A stretch of 64,000 nt of DNA from NCBI RefSeq assembly GCF_001552595.1, contig NZ_BCRM01000023.1:62001-126000 (forward strand), given 5' to 3'. Shown in pieces: positions 1 to 8,582 of the stretch (position 1 is the first letter of the stretch; the number at the start of each line of letters is the position of its first letter). A program made the position numbers and the translations under genes. Below the pieces are notes generated by a model. That model had not been told where the DNA came from, searched no databases, and saw nothing but the letters and a program-made list of their open reading frames with translations. The stretch is from Rhodococcus erythropolis NBRC 15567 (GTDB lineage Bacteria; Actinomycetota; Actinomycetes; Mycobacteriales; Mycobacteriaceae).

Positions 1-1
1 C

Positions 2-484
2 TATCACACGGTTTCCCGGTTGGAGAAGCAGGAACTTCTGGCTTCGATCGGGACCGATCGTGAGGGCAACCGCCCGGAGCGGACGACGTACGAGATCACT
101 GCCCGCGGCCGTGATGCCCTCGAACATCAACTACGCGAGATGTTGGCGGTTCCGGTGCGGGAGTATCCGCGGTTGCCACTCGCGCTTGCCGAGATGCACA
201 ACCTCTCCGCATCGACTGCGTGTCAGATGCTTCGGATCCGTCTCGCGCACCTCGACAAGACGATTGCGAAATTCGAGGTCGACTACGAAGCGGTGAAGGC
301 CGCGGAGAAACCACGAATCTTCACGGTGGGCGCGGACTACGCCCACGCACTGACCGTCGCCGAAAGAGAGTGGATCGGCGCGTTGGTGACAGACATCGAG
401 AGCGGCGAAATGCCCTGGCTCTCACAAGAACTTCTCGACCGGCTGGCCGGCTCCGCAGGCTCGTCCGCACTACCTAAGGACTGA
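2..484 (+). CDS. PadR-family transcriptional regulator, 5' truncated by window edge
   Basis: The reading frame is open from the first bases of the window, so the N-terminus (most of the winged-helix domain) lies outside. What remains starts in the wing (SRLEKQELLAS, then NRPERTTYEITARG), which is the typical PadR wing strand, followed by a helical C-terminal domain of about 120 residues. PadR proteins usually repress a neighbouring efflux pump. Here the stop codon is only 2 bases before the start of an MFS drug exporter, so the two are almost certainly co-transcribed and the regulator probably controls the pump. No start can be given. Confidence 0.8.
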   Translation, partial: YHTVSRLEKQELLASIGTDREGNRPERTTYEITARGRDALEHQLREMLAVPVREYPRLPLALAEMHNLSASTACQMLRIRLAHLDKTIAKFEVDYEAVKAAEKPRIFTVGADYAHALTVAEREWIGALVTDIESGEMPWLSQELLDRLAGSAGSSALPKD

Positions 485-486
485 AG

Positions 487-1971
487 ATGGAAAAGCAGGT
501 CAATCCCTGGCACGCGCTGTGGGCGCTGTGTATCGGGTTCTTCATGATTCTGGTGGACAGCACCATCGTCGCTGTCGCCAACCCCGCGATCATGGAGGAC
601 CTCGGCACCGACATCAACAAGGTCGTCTGGGTCACCAGCGCGTACCTGCTGGCGTACGCGGTGCCGCTGCTCGTCACGGGCCGACTCGGTGACAGGTTCG
701 GTCCGAAGAACCTGTACATGATCGGCCTCGTACTGTTTACCGGCGCATCACTGTGGTGCGGTCTGTCCGGCAGCGTCGAGATGCTCATCGTCGCAAGGGC
801 TTTCCAGGGTCTTGGTGCTGCAATGATGACGCCTCAGACGATGGCCGTCATCACACGCACGTTCGCGCCGAACAAGCGTGGCGCCGCAATGGGTCTGTGG
901 GGCGCCGTTGCCGGTGTTGCCACCCTGGTGGGTCCGCTTGCCGGTGGCGTCCTGGTGGACAATCTCGGGTGGGAATGGATCTTCATCGTCAACGTCCCGG
1001 TTGGTGTCATCGCCTTCCTGCTCGCCTGGAAGCTCGTTCCGTCGTTGCCGACCAGCGAGCACAAATTCGACATCCCCGGCGTGATCCTCAGCGCCGCAGG
1101 CATGTTCCTTCTGGTGTTCGGAATCCAGGAAGGCAGTTCGTACGACTGGAACGGATTCGTCTGGAGCCTGATCGGCGCCGGTGTGGTGTTGCTCGCGGTG
1201 TTCGTGTTCTACCAGTCGCGCAACAAGAACGAACCCTTGCTTCCCCTGGAACTCTTCAAGGATCGCAACTTCTCACTCGCCAATGTCGCCATCACCGCGA
1301 TGGGCTTTGCGATCACGTCGATGGTCCTTCCGCTGATGTTCTACACACAGGCAGTTCGTGGCCTCTCCCCGACGCAGTCGGCGTTGCTGCTCGTTCCGAT
1401 GGCAGTGCTGACCGGTATCTTCGCCCCGATCATCGGCAAGCTCGTCGACAAGACACATCCGCGCTACATCGCCGGCACCGGCTTCCTGCTGTTCGCCGTC
1501 GCCTTGGGCTGGCTGGCACTGGTGATGTCTCCCGACGTCGCGATCTGGGAACTGCTCTTGCCGATCGGCCTGATCGGCTTCGCCAACGCGTGCATCTGGT
1601 CTCCGCTCGCGGCCACCGCCACACACAACCTGCCTCCGATGCAGGCGGGCGCGGGCGCCGGCGTCTACAACACCACCCGGCAGGTGGGTGCGGTTCTCGG
1701 CAGCGCTGCGATCGGCGCTCTGATCACCGCGCGATTGGCGGCGCAGGGACTGACCGGCGGCAGTTCGGAAGCCGGCGTTGGTCACCTCCCCGAGTTCGTC
1801 CGTGAACCGTTCAGCACGGCGATGTCGGAGTCGATCTGGCTACCTGCGGGTGTGCTGCTCATCGGTTTCGTCGCGTCGGTGTGCTTCGCCCGGCCGCTGC
1901 GCGGGGACGCGCACGACGACGCGATGGCCGTCAGTGCCGAAGCGCGTCGGGAAACATCACTGCGCGATTGA
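487..1971 (+). CDS. MFS drug exporter, DHA2 (14-helix) family
   Basis: A 494-residue inner-membrane proton antiporter of the EmrB/QacA type. The N-terminus runs straight into helix 1 and the family motif around DSTIVAVANPAI, followed by the motif-A loop GRLGDRFGPKN between helices 2 and 3 and the motif-C-like run GPLAGGVLVD in helix 5. The length and the extra pair of central helices fit the 14-helix DHA2 group, which exports drugs, dyes or lipophilic compounds. It is translationally close to the PadR regulator upstream (2-base gap). Substrate cannot be read from sequence. The last 41 bases overlap the 3' end of the convergent FAD oxidase gene. Confidence 0.88.
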   Translation: MEKQVNPWHALWALCIGFFMILVDSTIVAVANPAIMEDLGTDINKVVWVTSAYLLAYAVPLLVTGRLGDRFGPKNLYMIGLVLFTGASLWCGLSGSVEMLIVARAFQGLGAAMMTPQTMAVITRTFAPNKRGAAMGLWGAVAGVATLVGPLAGGVLVDNLGWEWIFIVNVPVGVIAFLLAWKLVPSLPTSEHKFDIPGVILSAAGMFLLVFGIQEGSSYDWNGFVWSLIGAGVVLLAVFVFYQSRNKNEPLLPLELFKDRNFSLANVAITAMGFAITSMVLPLMFYTQAVRGLSPTQSALLLVPMAVLTGIFAPIIGKLVDKTHPRYIAGTGFLLFAVALGWLALVMSPDVAIWELLLPIGLIGFANACIWSPLAATATHNLPPMQAGAGAGVYNTTRQVGAVLGSAAIGALITARLAAQGLTGGSSEAGVGHLPEFVREPFSTAMSESIWLPAGVLLIGFVASVCFARPLRGDAHDDAMAVSAEARRETSLRD

Positions 1972-3289
1972 GATAGTCGCTCGGGTCAAGGGCTCGCTTG
2001 ATCGCCCACATCGTGGCTATGTCCTGCGCCGAGAGGGCCAGGTCCAGATAGTTGCGTTTGAGCGAGCCCACCCCGTGCTCGGAACTGACGTTTCCGCCGT
2101 GATCGCGAACCAGTTCGAGGACACTGCGATACACGATGTCGGCGTTCGGACAGTTCAGGACGTTGAGGTGGATGTTTCCCTCGGCGACGTGTCCGAACAG
2201 GATCGGAATTGCCTCGGGCGCTCGGCTCGCGATCACCGCCGTTGCGTCCTCGGTGAAGGTGGCAAGCGAGTCCAGCGGTAGCGCCGCGTCGAATTTCAGT
2301 GGGGGACCGAACAATCCGACCACCTCGGCGAAGCATTCGCGTGCCGCCCACAAGCGCGTCGAGCCGTGGGCGTCGACCGCCACGGCCGGGGTCTGCGGTG
2401 GGCCGATGCGTTCGAGCAGCTCGGCCAGGTCTTCCAGCGGATCGTGGGCCGCGGACACCTCGGCGAGGAGGTACCACGGTCGCCCCGTCGGAACCGCGGC
2501 GTTCAAATGGCGTGCGGCCAGTTCGAGACCGCGCCCGTCCAACAATTCGAGTGCGTCGACGCCGTCGAGAGTGCGCAACACTCGCCCCGCCTCGACGACG
2601 TCTTCGAGTGTGTCGAAACCGGTCAGCGACGTCACGCGGTAGGTCGGTATCTTCCGTAATTTCAGGTCGACGGAAGTGACCACCCCTAGAGTTCCTTCGC
2701 TACCGACCCACAGTGCGGGCAGGTTGTATCCGGAGTTGTCCGACAGCACTTTCGGTGACCGACGCACAGTAGTTCCGTCGGGGAGTACCACCTCGAGGCC
2801 GAGCACCTGTTCGGCCATGTTCCCGTATCGAACCGTGTGCAGGCCACCGGCATTGGTGGACACCATGCCGCCGATCGTCGCAGTGTCCCGCGAGGCTATG
2901 TCGACACCGAACTTCAAACCGGCGGCGGCCGCCGCGGAATGTACCTGCGCGAGTGTCACTCCCGCCCCGACGGTGATCCGCCCGGCGGCAAGATCGACGT
3001 CGCCGATCGCCGCGAGGCGTTCGGTGGAGAGCAGGACGTCGTCGTGTTCGGGCACCGTGCCGGCGACCAGGCCCGTTCGCCCGCCCTGAACGGTGACCGG
3101 TACACCGCGGGAGCGGCACACGTTCAGCAGTGCAGCGATTTCGGCTGTATCGGCCGGTCGGACCAGGGCGCAGGCACGGCCCGCGTACCGGCCTGTCTGG
3201 TCGGTCGAACGGGTCGTCAACACGTCGGCGTCGGTGACGACGAACCGGTGTCCCAAAACGTCCGCGAGCGCATTTCTCAGACCGTCCAC
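1931..3289 (-). CDS. FAD-linked 2-hydroxyacid oxidase/dehydrogenase (GlcD/D2HGDH family)
   Basis: About 452 residues with an N-terminal PCMH-type FAD domain (PVTVQGGRTGLVAGTV and GGMVSTNAGGLHTVRYG, residues about 50-150) and a C-terminal FAD-oxidase domain carrying the active-site strand HVAEGNIHLN and the loop SSEHGVGSLK. This is the family that oxidises D-lactate, glycolate or D-2-hydroxyglutarate, feeding electrons to an unknown acceptor. I chose the GTG at 3289 (VDGLRNALADVLG) because a longer frame would run into the divergent crotonase gene and its extra residues look non-coding. The exact substrate is unknown. It converges on the MFS gene with a 41-base overlap. Confidence 0.85.
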   Translation of the reverse strand: MDGLRNALADVLGHRFVVTDADVLTTRSTDQTGRYAGRACALVRPADTAEIAALLNVCRSRGVPVTVQGGRTGLVAGTVPEHDDVLLSTERLAAIGDVDLAAGRITVGAGVTLAQVHSAAAAAGLKFGVDIASRDTATIGGMVSTNAGGLHTVRYGNMAEQVLGLEVVLPDGTTVRRSPKVLSDNSGYNLPALWVGSEGTLGVVTSVDLKLRKIPTYRVTSLTGFDTLEDVVEAGRVLRTLDGVDALELLDGRGLELAARHLNAAVPTGRPWYLLAEVSAAHDPLEDLAELLERIGPPQTPAVAVDAHGSTRLWAARECFAEVVGLFGPPLKFDAALPLDSLATFTEDATAVIASRAPEAIPILFGHVAEGNIHLNVLNCPNADIVYRSVLELVRDHGGNVSSEHGVGSLKRNYLDLALSAQDIATMWAIKRALDPSDYLNRAVMFPDALRH

Positions 3290-3329
3290 CCGACGATCGT
3301 AGGCCGGTTCGATGTGGCAGTGTGGCGGG

Positions 3330-4130
3330 ATGACTGCTCCCGAATCGCATCCCACCCGTCTCGAGCGCTTCACCACCGATGGTGGTGCCGAGGTGGCTGT
3401 CCTGACGTTCGCGCACGGACCACTCAATCTGTTCGATCAGGCCATGTTCGACGCGGTCATCGCCGATGTTGCGGCGCTGACCGAAAACCCACCGCGCGCG
3501 GTGCTTCTGCGCGCCGAGGGCAAGGTCAACTCGGCCGGCGTCGACGTCCATGTGTTCGACGGCCTCGACCCGGAGCAGGGCGCGGAGTTGTGGCGCCAAC
3601 TGTTCGCCCAGATCTGCCATCCGCTCGAGGCGTTGCCGTGCCCGGTGATCTATGCGGCGCACGGGTTGACGCTGACTGCTGCATTCGAGATCTCCTTGGC
3701 CTGCGACATCATCCTCGCGGCGCCCAAGGCGAAGTTCGGACTGGTCGAGACAGTGGTCGGACTGACGCCGTCCATGGGTGGACCGCAGCGTTTGGCCGAG
3801 CGTGCCGGTTCCGGACGGGCTCGGGAGTTGGTCATGACCGGCGACCTCTACGACGCCGTAACCCTGCACTCGTGGGGCGTCGTCAATGCAGTTCACGACG
3901 ATGTCGATGCTGCGGCGCGTGCCCTGGCGACCAGGCTGGCGGACGGACCCACGCGAGCCCACGACGCCACCAAGCAGATCGTCGCGGCCTGGCGTTCCGG
4001 CGGGATCGCTCATGCGGATTCGGTGACTCCCGGAGTGTCCGGTGCGCTGTTCGCCACCGATGACCTACGCGGCGCTGTCCGCAGTTTCCTCGACGTCGGA
4101 CCGGGCAAAGCGGTCTACTCCGGAAAGTAA
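3330..4130 (+). CDS. Enoyl-CoA hydratase/isomerase family protein (atypical crotonase)
   Basis: 266 residues of crotonase fold. The segment EISLACDIILAAPKAKFGLVE carries both positions of the catalytic glutamates of enoyl-CoA hydratase, and the LTPSMGGPQRL loop that follows is typical. The oxyanion-hole regions are unusual: the usual N-x-F-C-A-G-A-D is KVNSAGVDV and the usual G-x-A-x-G-G is GLTLTAAFE, so the enzyme may act on a different acyl-CoA reaction. Start taken at the ATG at 3330 with a GGCGGG sequence immediately upstream; an in-frame ATG at 3312 is less likely. It diverges from the FAD oxidase with only 40 bases between them. Confidence 0.8.
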   Translation: MTAPESHPTRLERFTTDGGAEVAVLTFAHGPLNLFDQAMFDAVIADVAALTENPPRAVLLRAEGKVNSAGVDVHVFDGLDPEQGAELWRQLFAQICHPLEALPCPVIYAAHGLTLTAAFEISLACDIILAAPKAKFGLVETVVGLTPSMGGPQRLAERAGSGRARELVMTGDLYDAVTLHSWGVVNAVHDDVDAAARALATRLADGPTRAHDATKQIVAAWRSGGIAHADSVTPGVSGALFATDDLRGAVRSFLDVGPGKAVYSGK

Positions 4131-4223
4131 GTTTGCGACGATTATCGCCAGAGACCTCCACGAACTGTGATCCACGTCATATAGTCGAATGGCCGGTGGG
4201 TTGTCAGTGACGTGGAGGTATCG

Positions 4224-5417
4224 ATGCGGTCGACGCTTGTGGAATACCCGTGTTCGAATCAGCTCCTCGCCGACGCCCGCGTCACCCGCGCCGGTGACGG
4301 GGTGCTTCGGTACAGCCAACTGGACCCGTCGTTGTCCGAACTACTGGACATCGCCGTCCATCGGTTCTCCTCACGCGTCGCGGTCGAGGAGGTCGACGGC
4401 GAGCAGGTCACCTTCGCGGAGCTGTGGGCCGAGGCGTCGCGGGTCGCGGGAGGGCTGAAGTCGCGAGGCGTCGAGATCGGTGACCGTGTGGCCATTCGTG
4501 TCGCCGCTGGGGTGAGATGGATGGAGGCGTGCCTCGGCGTCATCCTCGCCGGCGGCGTTCCGGTCTCCGTCGGTGTGCACTTGAGTGATGACGCGGCGGA
4601 CTTCGTCATCGCGGACAGTGGTTCGGTGTTGGTGCTCGACGGGGAACTCCCGCACGGTGTTCCGTTCATCGACGACGGCGCCGCCCCGGACGAGATGGCG
4701 GTCCTCGCGTACACCGCGGATTCCTCGGGCGAGATGCTTGGCGTCGAGTTGAGTAACGAGAACGTGCTTTCTGCCATCGTCGGAATTCTGCACTCGCGTG
4801 ACTACGGCGTCGAAGGTGTGCGGAATCTGCTGGTGGACAACGACTTCAAGTCGGTGCGGCAGTTCGTGCACGTGCTCGCGACGTTGGTGGTCGGTGGAAC
4901 GGTGGTCCTCGCCGGGGACTTCTGGCGTGAGAGTGTGCATACCGTCGACATCGTGACCGGGCGGCCCGAGGACTTGCTCGAGCCACGGTTGCTCACGCTC
5001 GGACCGGCGGCACGTGCCGGTTCGAGGTCGGTGCAGTGGATCGATTGCAGCGGGTCGCCGATCACGGCCGAACAGGAATCCAAGCTGCTGACTCTGTTCC
5101 CGGCCGCTCGGCATGTGATCGGGTGGGGTAAAACCGAAACCTGTGGGGCTGGTCTCATTCTGCCAACCGAGTCGGCGCCCACCCACCTCGGAAGCGTCGG
5201 AATCGCTTTCGGTGGAATGGAAGTGGCGTTGTACGGCCCGGATGCGCCAGGTGGTTTCGGCGAGTTGTTGTGCCGTGGACCGAGTGTCACGCGTCGGTAT
5301 TGGAACTCGCCGCAAGCGACCTCGACGAGGTTCACCCAGGGGTGGTTCTGCACTCACGACACCGCGCAGATCGACCCCGATGGCTTCGTCCGTATTGTCG
5401 AACGCAACGTCGCGTAG
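4224..5417 (+). CDS. AMP-dependent synthetase/ligase-like protein, degenerate and lacking C-terminal domain
   Basis: A 397-residue protein with the N-terminal (A1-A7) part of an acyl-CoA ligase. Core motif A3, normally YTSGTTGxPKG, is YTADSSGEMLG, so the nucleotide-loop lysine is absent. Motif A5 (GWGKTET) is recognisable. A7 reads GWFCTHDTAQIDPDG with His in place of the Gly of TGD. The protein stops at the A8 hinge, so the C-terminal subdomain with the catalytic lysine is missing. Start at 4224 is fixed by a GGAGG five bases upstream. It sits 35 bases before a second crotonase. Either a decaying ligase or a non-adenylating CoA- or acyl-binding relative. Confidence 0.7.
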   Translation: MRSTLVEYPCSNQLLADARVTRAGDGVLRYSQLDPSLSELLDIAVHRFSSRVAVEEVDGEQVTFAELWAEASRVAGGLKSRGVEIGDRVAIRVAAGVRWMEACLGVILAGGVPVSVGVHLSDDAADFVIADSGSVLVLDGELPHGVPFIDDGAAPDEMAVLAYTADSSGEMLGVELSNENVLSAIVGILHSRDYGVEGVRNLLVDNDFKSVRQFVHVLATLVVGGTVVLAGDFWRESVHTVDIVTGRPEDLLEPRLLTLGPAARAGSRSVQWIDCSGSPITAEQESKLLTLFPAARHVIGWGKTETCGAGLILPTESAPTHLGSVGIAFGGMEVALYGPDAPGGFGELLCRGPSVTRRYWNSPQATSTRFTQGWFCTHDTAQIDPDGFVRIVERNVA

Positions 5418-5452
5418 TCACGCGAGCGTGGTCGACAAACGAGAGGGACATC

Positions 5453-6214
5453 ATGGCGGACGAGGTTCTCACCGAGCGGCGCGGGCGGACACTGATCATC
5501 ACCATCAACCGGCCCGAGGCGCGTAACGCCATCAACTCGGCGGTCAGTCACGCGTTGGCCGCCGCGGTCGAAGAGCTCGATGCGGACGACGATCTGTCCT
5601 TGGCCGTGCTGACAGGAGCCGGCGGAAACTTCTGTGCCGGTATGGATCTGAAGGCATTCGTGGCCGGCGAGAACGTCCTCGTGCCGGGACGCGGTCTCGG
5701 ATTCACGGAAGGGCCACCGCGTAAGCCGATCATTTCGGCGGTCGAGGGCTTCGCGTTGGCAGGCGGCACGGAACTCGTGCTTGCCACCGACCTGGTGGTG
5801 GCGTCGTCCGAAGCGAAGTTCGGTATCCCGGAGGTCAAGCGAGGACTGGTTGCAGGTGGCGGCGGATTGTTGCGCCTGCCCAAGCGGATTCCGTACCAGA
5901 AGGCTCTGGAACTGGCGCTGACCGGCGACAGTTTCACCGCCGAGGAGGCATACCGCTACGGCTTCGTGAACACGTTGACCGAACCGGGCAAGGCGCTCGA
6001 CGGCGCACTGGAGCTGGCTGATCGAATCACCCGCAACGGACCGCTCGCGGTAGCGGTCACCAAGGAGATCATCGTCAAGGCCGGCGGTTGGTCCGACGAT
6101 GAAGCTTTCGCGAAGCAGTTGCAGGTCATGGCGCCGGTATTCGCATCCGAAGATGCACGCGAGGGTGCGACGGCGTTCGCCGAGAAGCGCGCCCCGGTCT
6201 GGAAGGGGCGGTAA
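5453..6214 (+). CDS. Enoyl-CoA hydratase/isomerase
   Basis: A canonical crotonase of 253 residues. It shows the substrate-binding start RTLIITINRPEARNAIN, the oxyanion-hole motif NFCAGMDLKAF, the second oxyanion and glutamate segment FALAGGTELVLATD, and FGIPEVKRGLVAGGGG, so both catalytic glutamate positions are present. It should hydrate 2-enoyl-CoA or isomerise an acyl-CoA double bond in beta-oxidation or a related pathway. Start at the ATG at 5453, preceded by GAGAGGGAC. It follows the degenerate ligase by 35 bases and precedes the adenine deaminase gene by 7, consistent with one transcript, although the deaminase has no obvious metabolic link. Confidence 0.9.
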   Translation: MADEVLTERRGRTLIITINRPEARNAINSAVSHALAAAVEELDADDDLSLAVLTGAGGNFCAGMDLKAFVAGENVLVPGRGLGFTEGPPRKPIISAVEGFALAGGTELVLATDLVVASSEAKFGIPEVKRGLVAGGGGLLRLPKRIPYQKALELALTGDSFTAEEAYRYGFVNTLTEPGKALDGALELADRITRNGPLAVAVTKEIIVKAGGWSDDEAFAKQLQVMAPVFASEDAREGATAFAEKRAPVWKGR

Positions 6215-6221
6215 CACCGAC

Positions 6222-7187
6222 ATGGCTACACCTGTCGCAGAACTGCACATGCACATCGAGGGTTCTCTGGAGCCCGAACAGATTTACCGACTTGCCGAGC
6301 GCAATCGAATGGATCTGCCGTACAAGGACATCGACGATCTGAAGTTGAGGTACGAGTTCACCGACTTGCAGTCGTTCCTCGATCTCTACTTCGCCAACAT
6401 GGCCGTCCTGCGCACCGCGGAGGATTTTGCCGACCTGACGCGAGCGTACTTCCGCCGGGCGGCTGCGGCCGGCGTCGCGCATGCCGAGTTCTTCTTCAAT
6501 CCACAGGCGCACGTAGTCCGTGGTGTTCCGCTGACCGAGGTCCTGGACGGGATCATGGATGCGGTGGCATCGAGCGAGCGCGAGTTCGGGCTCAGCAGCG
6601 CGGCAATCGCCGCCATCCTCCGAGATCAGCCCGTCAAGGACGCCGAGGAGATCTTCTCCGAGATAATTCGCCTGCAGGCTCCGATCGTCGGGCTCGGACT
6701 CGACTCCGCGGAGGTCGGCAACCCGCCGTCACTGTTCGAGGACGTGTTCGCCCGCGCGCGTGCCGAGGGTTTGCACGTTGTCGCTCACGCCGGTGAAGAG
6801 GGACCGCCCGAGTACATCTGGCAGGCACTCGACATTCTCGGCGCCGAGCGGATCGACCACGGAGTCCGGGCACTCGAGGATCCTGCCCTGATCGAGCGTC
6901 TGGTCGACGAGGAGATTCCACTGACGGTCTGCCCGTTGTCGAACGTTCGTCTGCGGGTGTTCGATTCGCTGTCGGATCATCCGCTTCGATCGATGCTCGA
7001 GATGGGTTTGATCGTCACGGTCAACTCCGACGACCCGGCCTACTTCGGGGGATACGTCGACGACAATTTCACCGAACTGGGCCGAGCCTTGGGTCTGACC
7101 GAGGCCGAGCGAGACACCCTCGCCCGGAACTCGATCAAAGCCTCGTTTGCGAGCGATGCACGAAAAGCGGAACTGCTGCGGCGCTGA
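6222..7187 (+). CDS. Adenine deaminase (adenosine deaminase superfamily)
   Basis: 321 residues, TIM-barrel metal-dependent deaminase. Zinc ligands are visible: HMH near residue 9-11, the HAGEE motif with its histidine and catalytic glutamate, the ERIDHG histidine, and NSDDPAYF with the catalytic aspartates. The context HIEGSLEPEQIYRLAERN, LGLDSAEVGNPP and VNSDDPAYFGGYV matches the shorter adenine-deaminase branch (Aah1-like) better than classical adenosine deaminase, so I infer adenine to hypoxanthine plus ammonia in purine salvage. Start ATG at 6222, seven bases after the crotonase stop. It ends 3 bases before the convergent lactone oxidase gene. Confidence 0.85.
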   Translation: MATPVAELHMHIEGSLEPEQIYRLAERNRMDLPYKDIDDLKLRYEFTDLQSFLDLYFANMAVLRTAEDFADLTRAYFRRAAAAGVAHAEFFFNPQAHVVRGVPLTEVLDGIMDAVASSEREFGLSSAAIAAILRDQPVKDAEEIFSEIIRLQAPIVGLGLDSAEVGNPPSLFEDVFARARAEGLHVVAHAGEEGPPEYIWQALDILGAERIDHGVRALEDPALIERLVDEEIPLTVCPLSNVRLRVFDSLSDHPLRSMLEMGLIVTVNSDDPAYFGGYVDDNFTELGRALGLTEAERDTLARNSIKASFASDARKAELLRR

Positions 7188-7190
7188 CCG

Positions 7191-8504
7191 TCAGTCGCCG
7201 AGTACCTGACGCAAGTATTCGTTGTCGAACACACGATTCGCGTCGTACTTGTCTCTCACGGCGACAAAGTCGTCGAGTCGGTCGTACGTAGGACGCAGGT
7301 CGTCGACGGTCCGGTTGTGCATTTTTCCCCAATGCGGCCGGCCGTCGACGGCGCGGGCGATGGCTTCCACTGCGGCGAAGTATTCGGTTTCGGGTCGTCG
7401 GTGGTACTGGTGTACGGCGATGTATGCGGTGTCGCGTCCGTGAGCAGTCGAGAGCCAGAGGTCGTCGGCGGCAGCAAAACGTACTTCGACGGGGAACGCG
7501 ACGTTAGTTCCGGACTTCTTCATCCAGCGGTCGATTTCGTGGAGTGTCTCGGTGACGTGTTCGCGGGGGATCGCGTATTCCATCTCCTTGAACTTCACCC
7601 GGCGCGAAGACGCGAATACTCGGTAGCTGCGATCGGTGAACTCCCGGGCGCCGAGCAATCGAGACGACACGTTGTTGATTCTCGGGATCGCGGCCGGTGC
7701 CAGGGTGGCAACGCGGTTGACACCTTCGAAGAGTGTGTTCGAGAGGAGTTCGTCGTCGACGAACGCGCGGACCTTGCCCACTGGATCGGGTTCGGTATCT
7801 CCGGGCAGTCGCGTATTGCTCTTCGTCAGGACACGGTCGGTGTGCGGAAACCAGTAGAACTCGAAGTGGTCCAAGCCCAGACGATCGCTCTCGAGGGTGT
7901 CCAGTATGTGAGACAGCGTGTCGGGTTCCTCGATTGCGCGAAGTGTGAATCGCGGGACGCAGGCGAGAGTGATCTTCGAAATGATGCCGATTGCGCCCAA
8001 TCCGAGGCGGCCTGCTTCGAACAATTCGACGTTTTCGTCAGCGCTTGCGGTAACGACGGATCCGTCGGCGAGAACGATCTCGATTCCGCGAATCTGTGTG
8101 GCGATACCGCCGAATCGTGCGCCGGTGCCGTGTGTGCCGGTGGACGTCGCGCCGGCCAGTGACTGGACGTCGATGTCACCGAGATTGGCCATCGCATATC
8201 CGCGTTGCCACAAGGCGTCGTTGAGAGCATGAAGGCGAGTGCCTGCAAAAACAGTGACCAGCGCACCGTCGTCGGTCGGCGTGATCGAGTCGATTCCGCT
8301 CAAGTTGTCCAGGCTGACGAGGACACCGTCGGTGACCGCGACACCGGTGAACGAATGGCCGGCGCCGACGGCCTTCACGCGTTGGCCGCGCGCCGCGGCC
8401 TCGGCGACCAACGACGAAAGTTCACGGGTATTTGTCGGCGTCGCAAAGCGACGCGGCGCGGCACTTTGAGTGCCCGCCCAGTTCTGCCAAGTGTCCGAAG
8501 CCAT
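7191..8504 (-). CDS. D-arabinono-1,4-lactone / L-gulono-1,4-lactone oxidase family protein
   Basis: 437 residues of vanillyl-alcohol-oxidase superfamily. The N-terminal FAD domain shows VKAVGAGHSFTG and the ATSTGTHGTG segment; the C-terminal ALO domain ends with the diagnostic PHWGKMHNRT. The family oxidises aldonolactones with oxygen or another acceptor. The start ATG at 8504 has no leader: a promoter-like pair (-35 8534-8539, -10 8511-8516 on the minus strand) would start transcription at about the ATG, and a TetR-type palindrome lies between the two elements. It diverges from tetR, which probably represses it. The physiological substrate is not known. Confidence 0.88.
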   Translation of the reverse strand: MASDTWQNWAGTQSAAPRRFATPTNTRELSSLVAEAAARGQRVKAVGAGHSFTGVAVTDGVLVSLDNLSGIDSITPTDDGALVTVFAGTRLHALNDALWQRGYAMANLGDIDVQSLAGATSTGTHGTGARFGGIATQIRGIEIVLADGSVVTASADENVELFEAGRLGLGAIGIISKITLACVPRFTLRAIEEPDTLSHILDTLESDRLGLDHFEFYWFPHTDRVLTKSNTRLPGDTEPDPVGKVRAFVDDELLSNTLFEGVNRVATLAPAAIPRINNVSSRLLGAREFTDRSYRVFASSRRVKFKEMEYAIPREHVTETLHEIDRWMKKSGTNVAFPVEVRFAAADDLWLSTAHGRDTAYIAVHQYHRRPETEYFAAVEAIARAVDGRPHWGKMHNRTVDDLRPTYDRLDDFVAVRDKYDANRVFDNEYLRQVLGD

Positions 8505-8510
8505 TACGCA

Positions 8511-8539
8511 ATAATGTACTTGGACGGTCGTCCAGGCAA
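8511..8539 (-). promoter_or_regulatory. Promoter of the lactone oxidase gene with embedded operator
   Basis: Read on the minus strand: TTGCCT (-35, 8534-8539), a 17-base spacer, and CATTAT (-10, 8511-8516). Transcription would begin close to the ATG at 8504, giving a leaderless message, which is common in actinomycetes. The palindrome TGGAC-N4-GTCCA (8521-8534) fills most of the spacer, the classic place for a repressor to block RNA polymerase. The promoter match is inferred from spacing and consensus only. Confidence 0.5.
8521..8534. promoter_or_regulatory. TetR operator candidate, copy 1
   Basis: Perfect inverted repeat TGGAC / GTCCA with a 4-base spacer in the divergent region between the lactone oxidase and tetR, 48 bases before the tetR start. 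The same core occurs a second time just after tetR (9238-9259), which strongly suggests both bind the product of this tetR gene. Confidence 0.65.
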
Positions 8540-8582
8540 GTATTGCGCGAAGATTTTGTCATTTGCGTTCTACGATCATTGG

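Noticed and set aside
3290..3427. Longer N-terminus for the FAD oxidase at 1931-3289
   Set aside because: The extra 46 residues would overlap the divergent crotonase gene and do not look like a signal or domain; GTG 3289 gives the usual family start.
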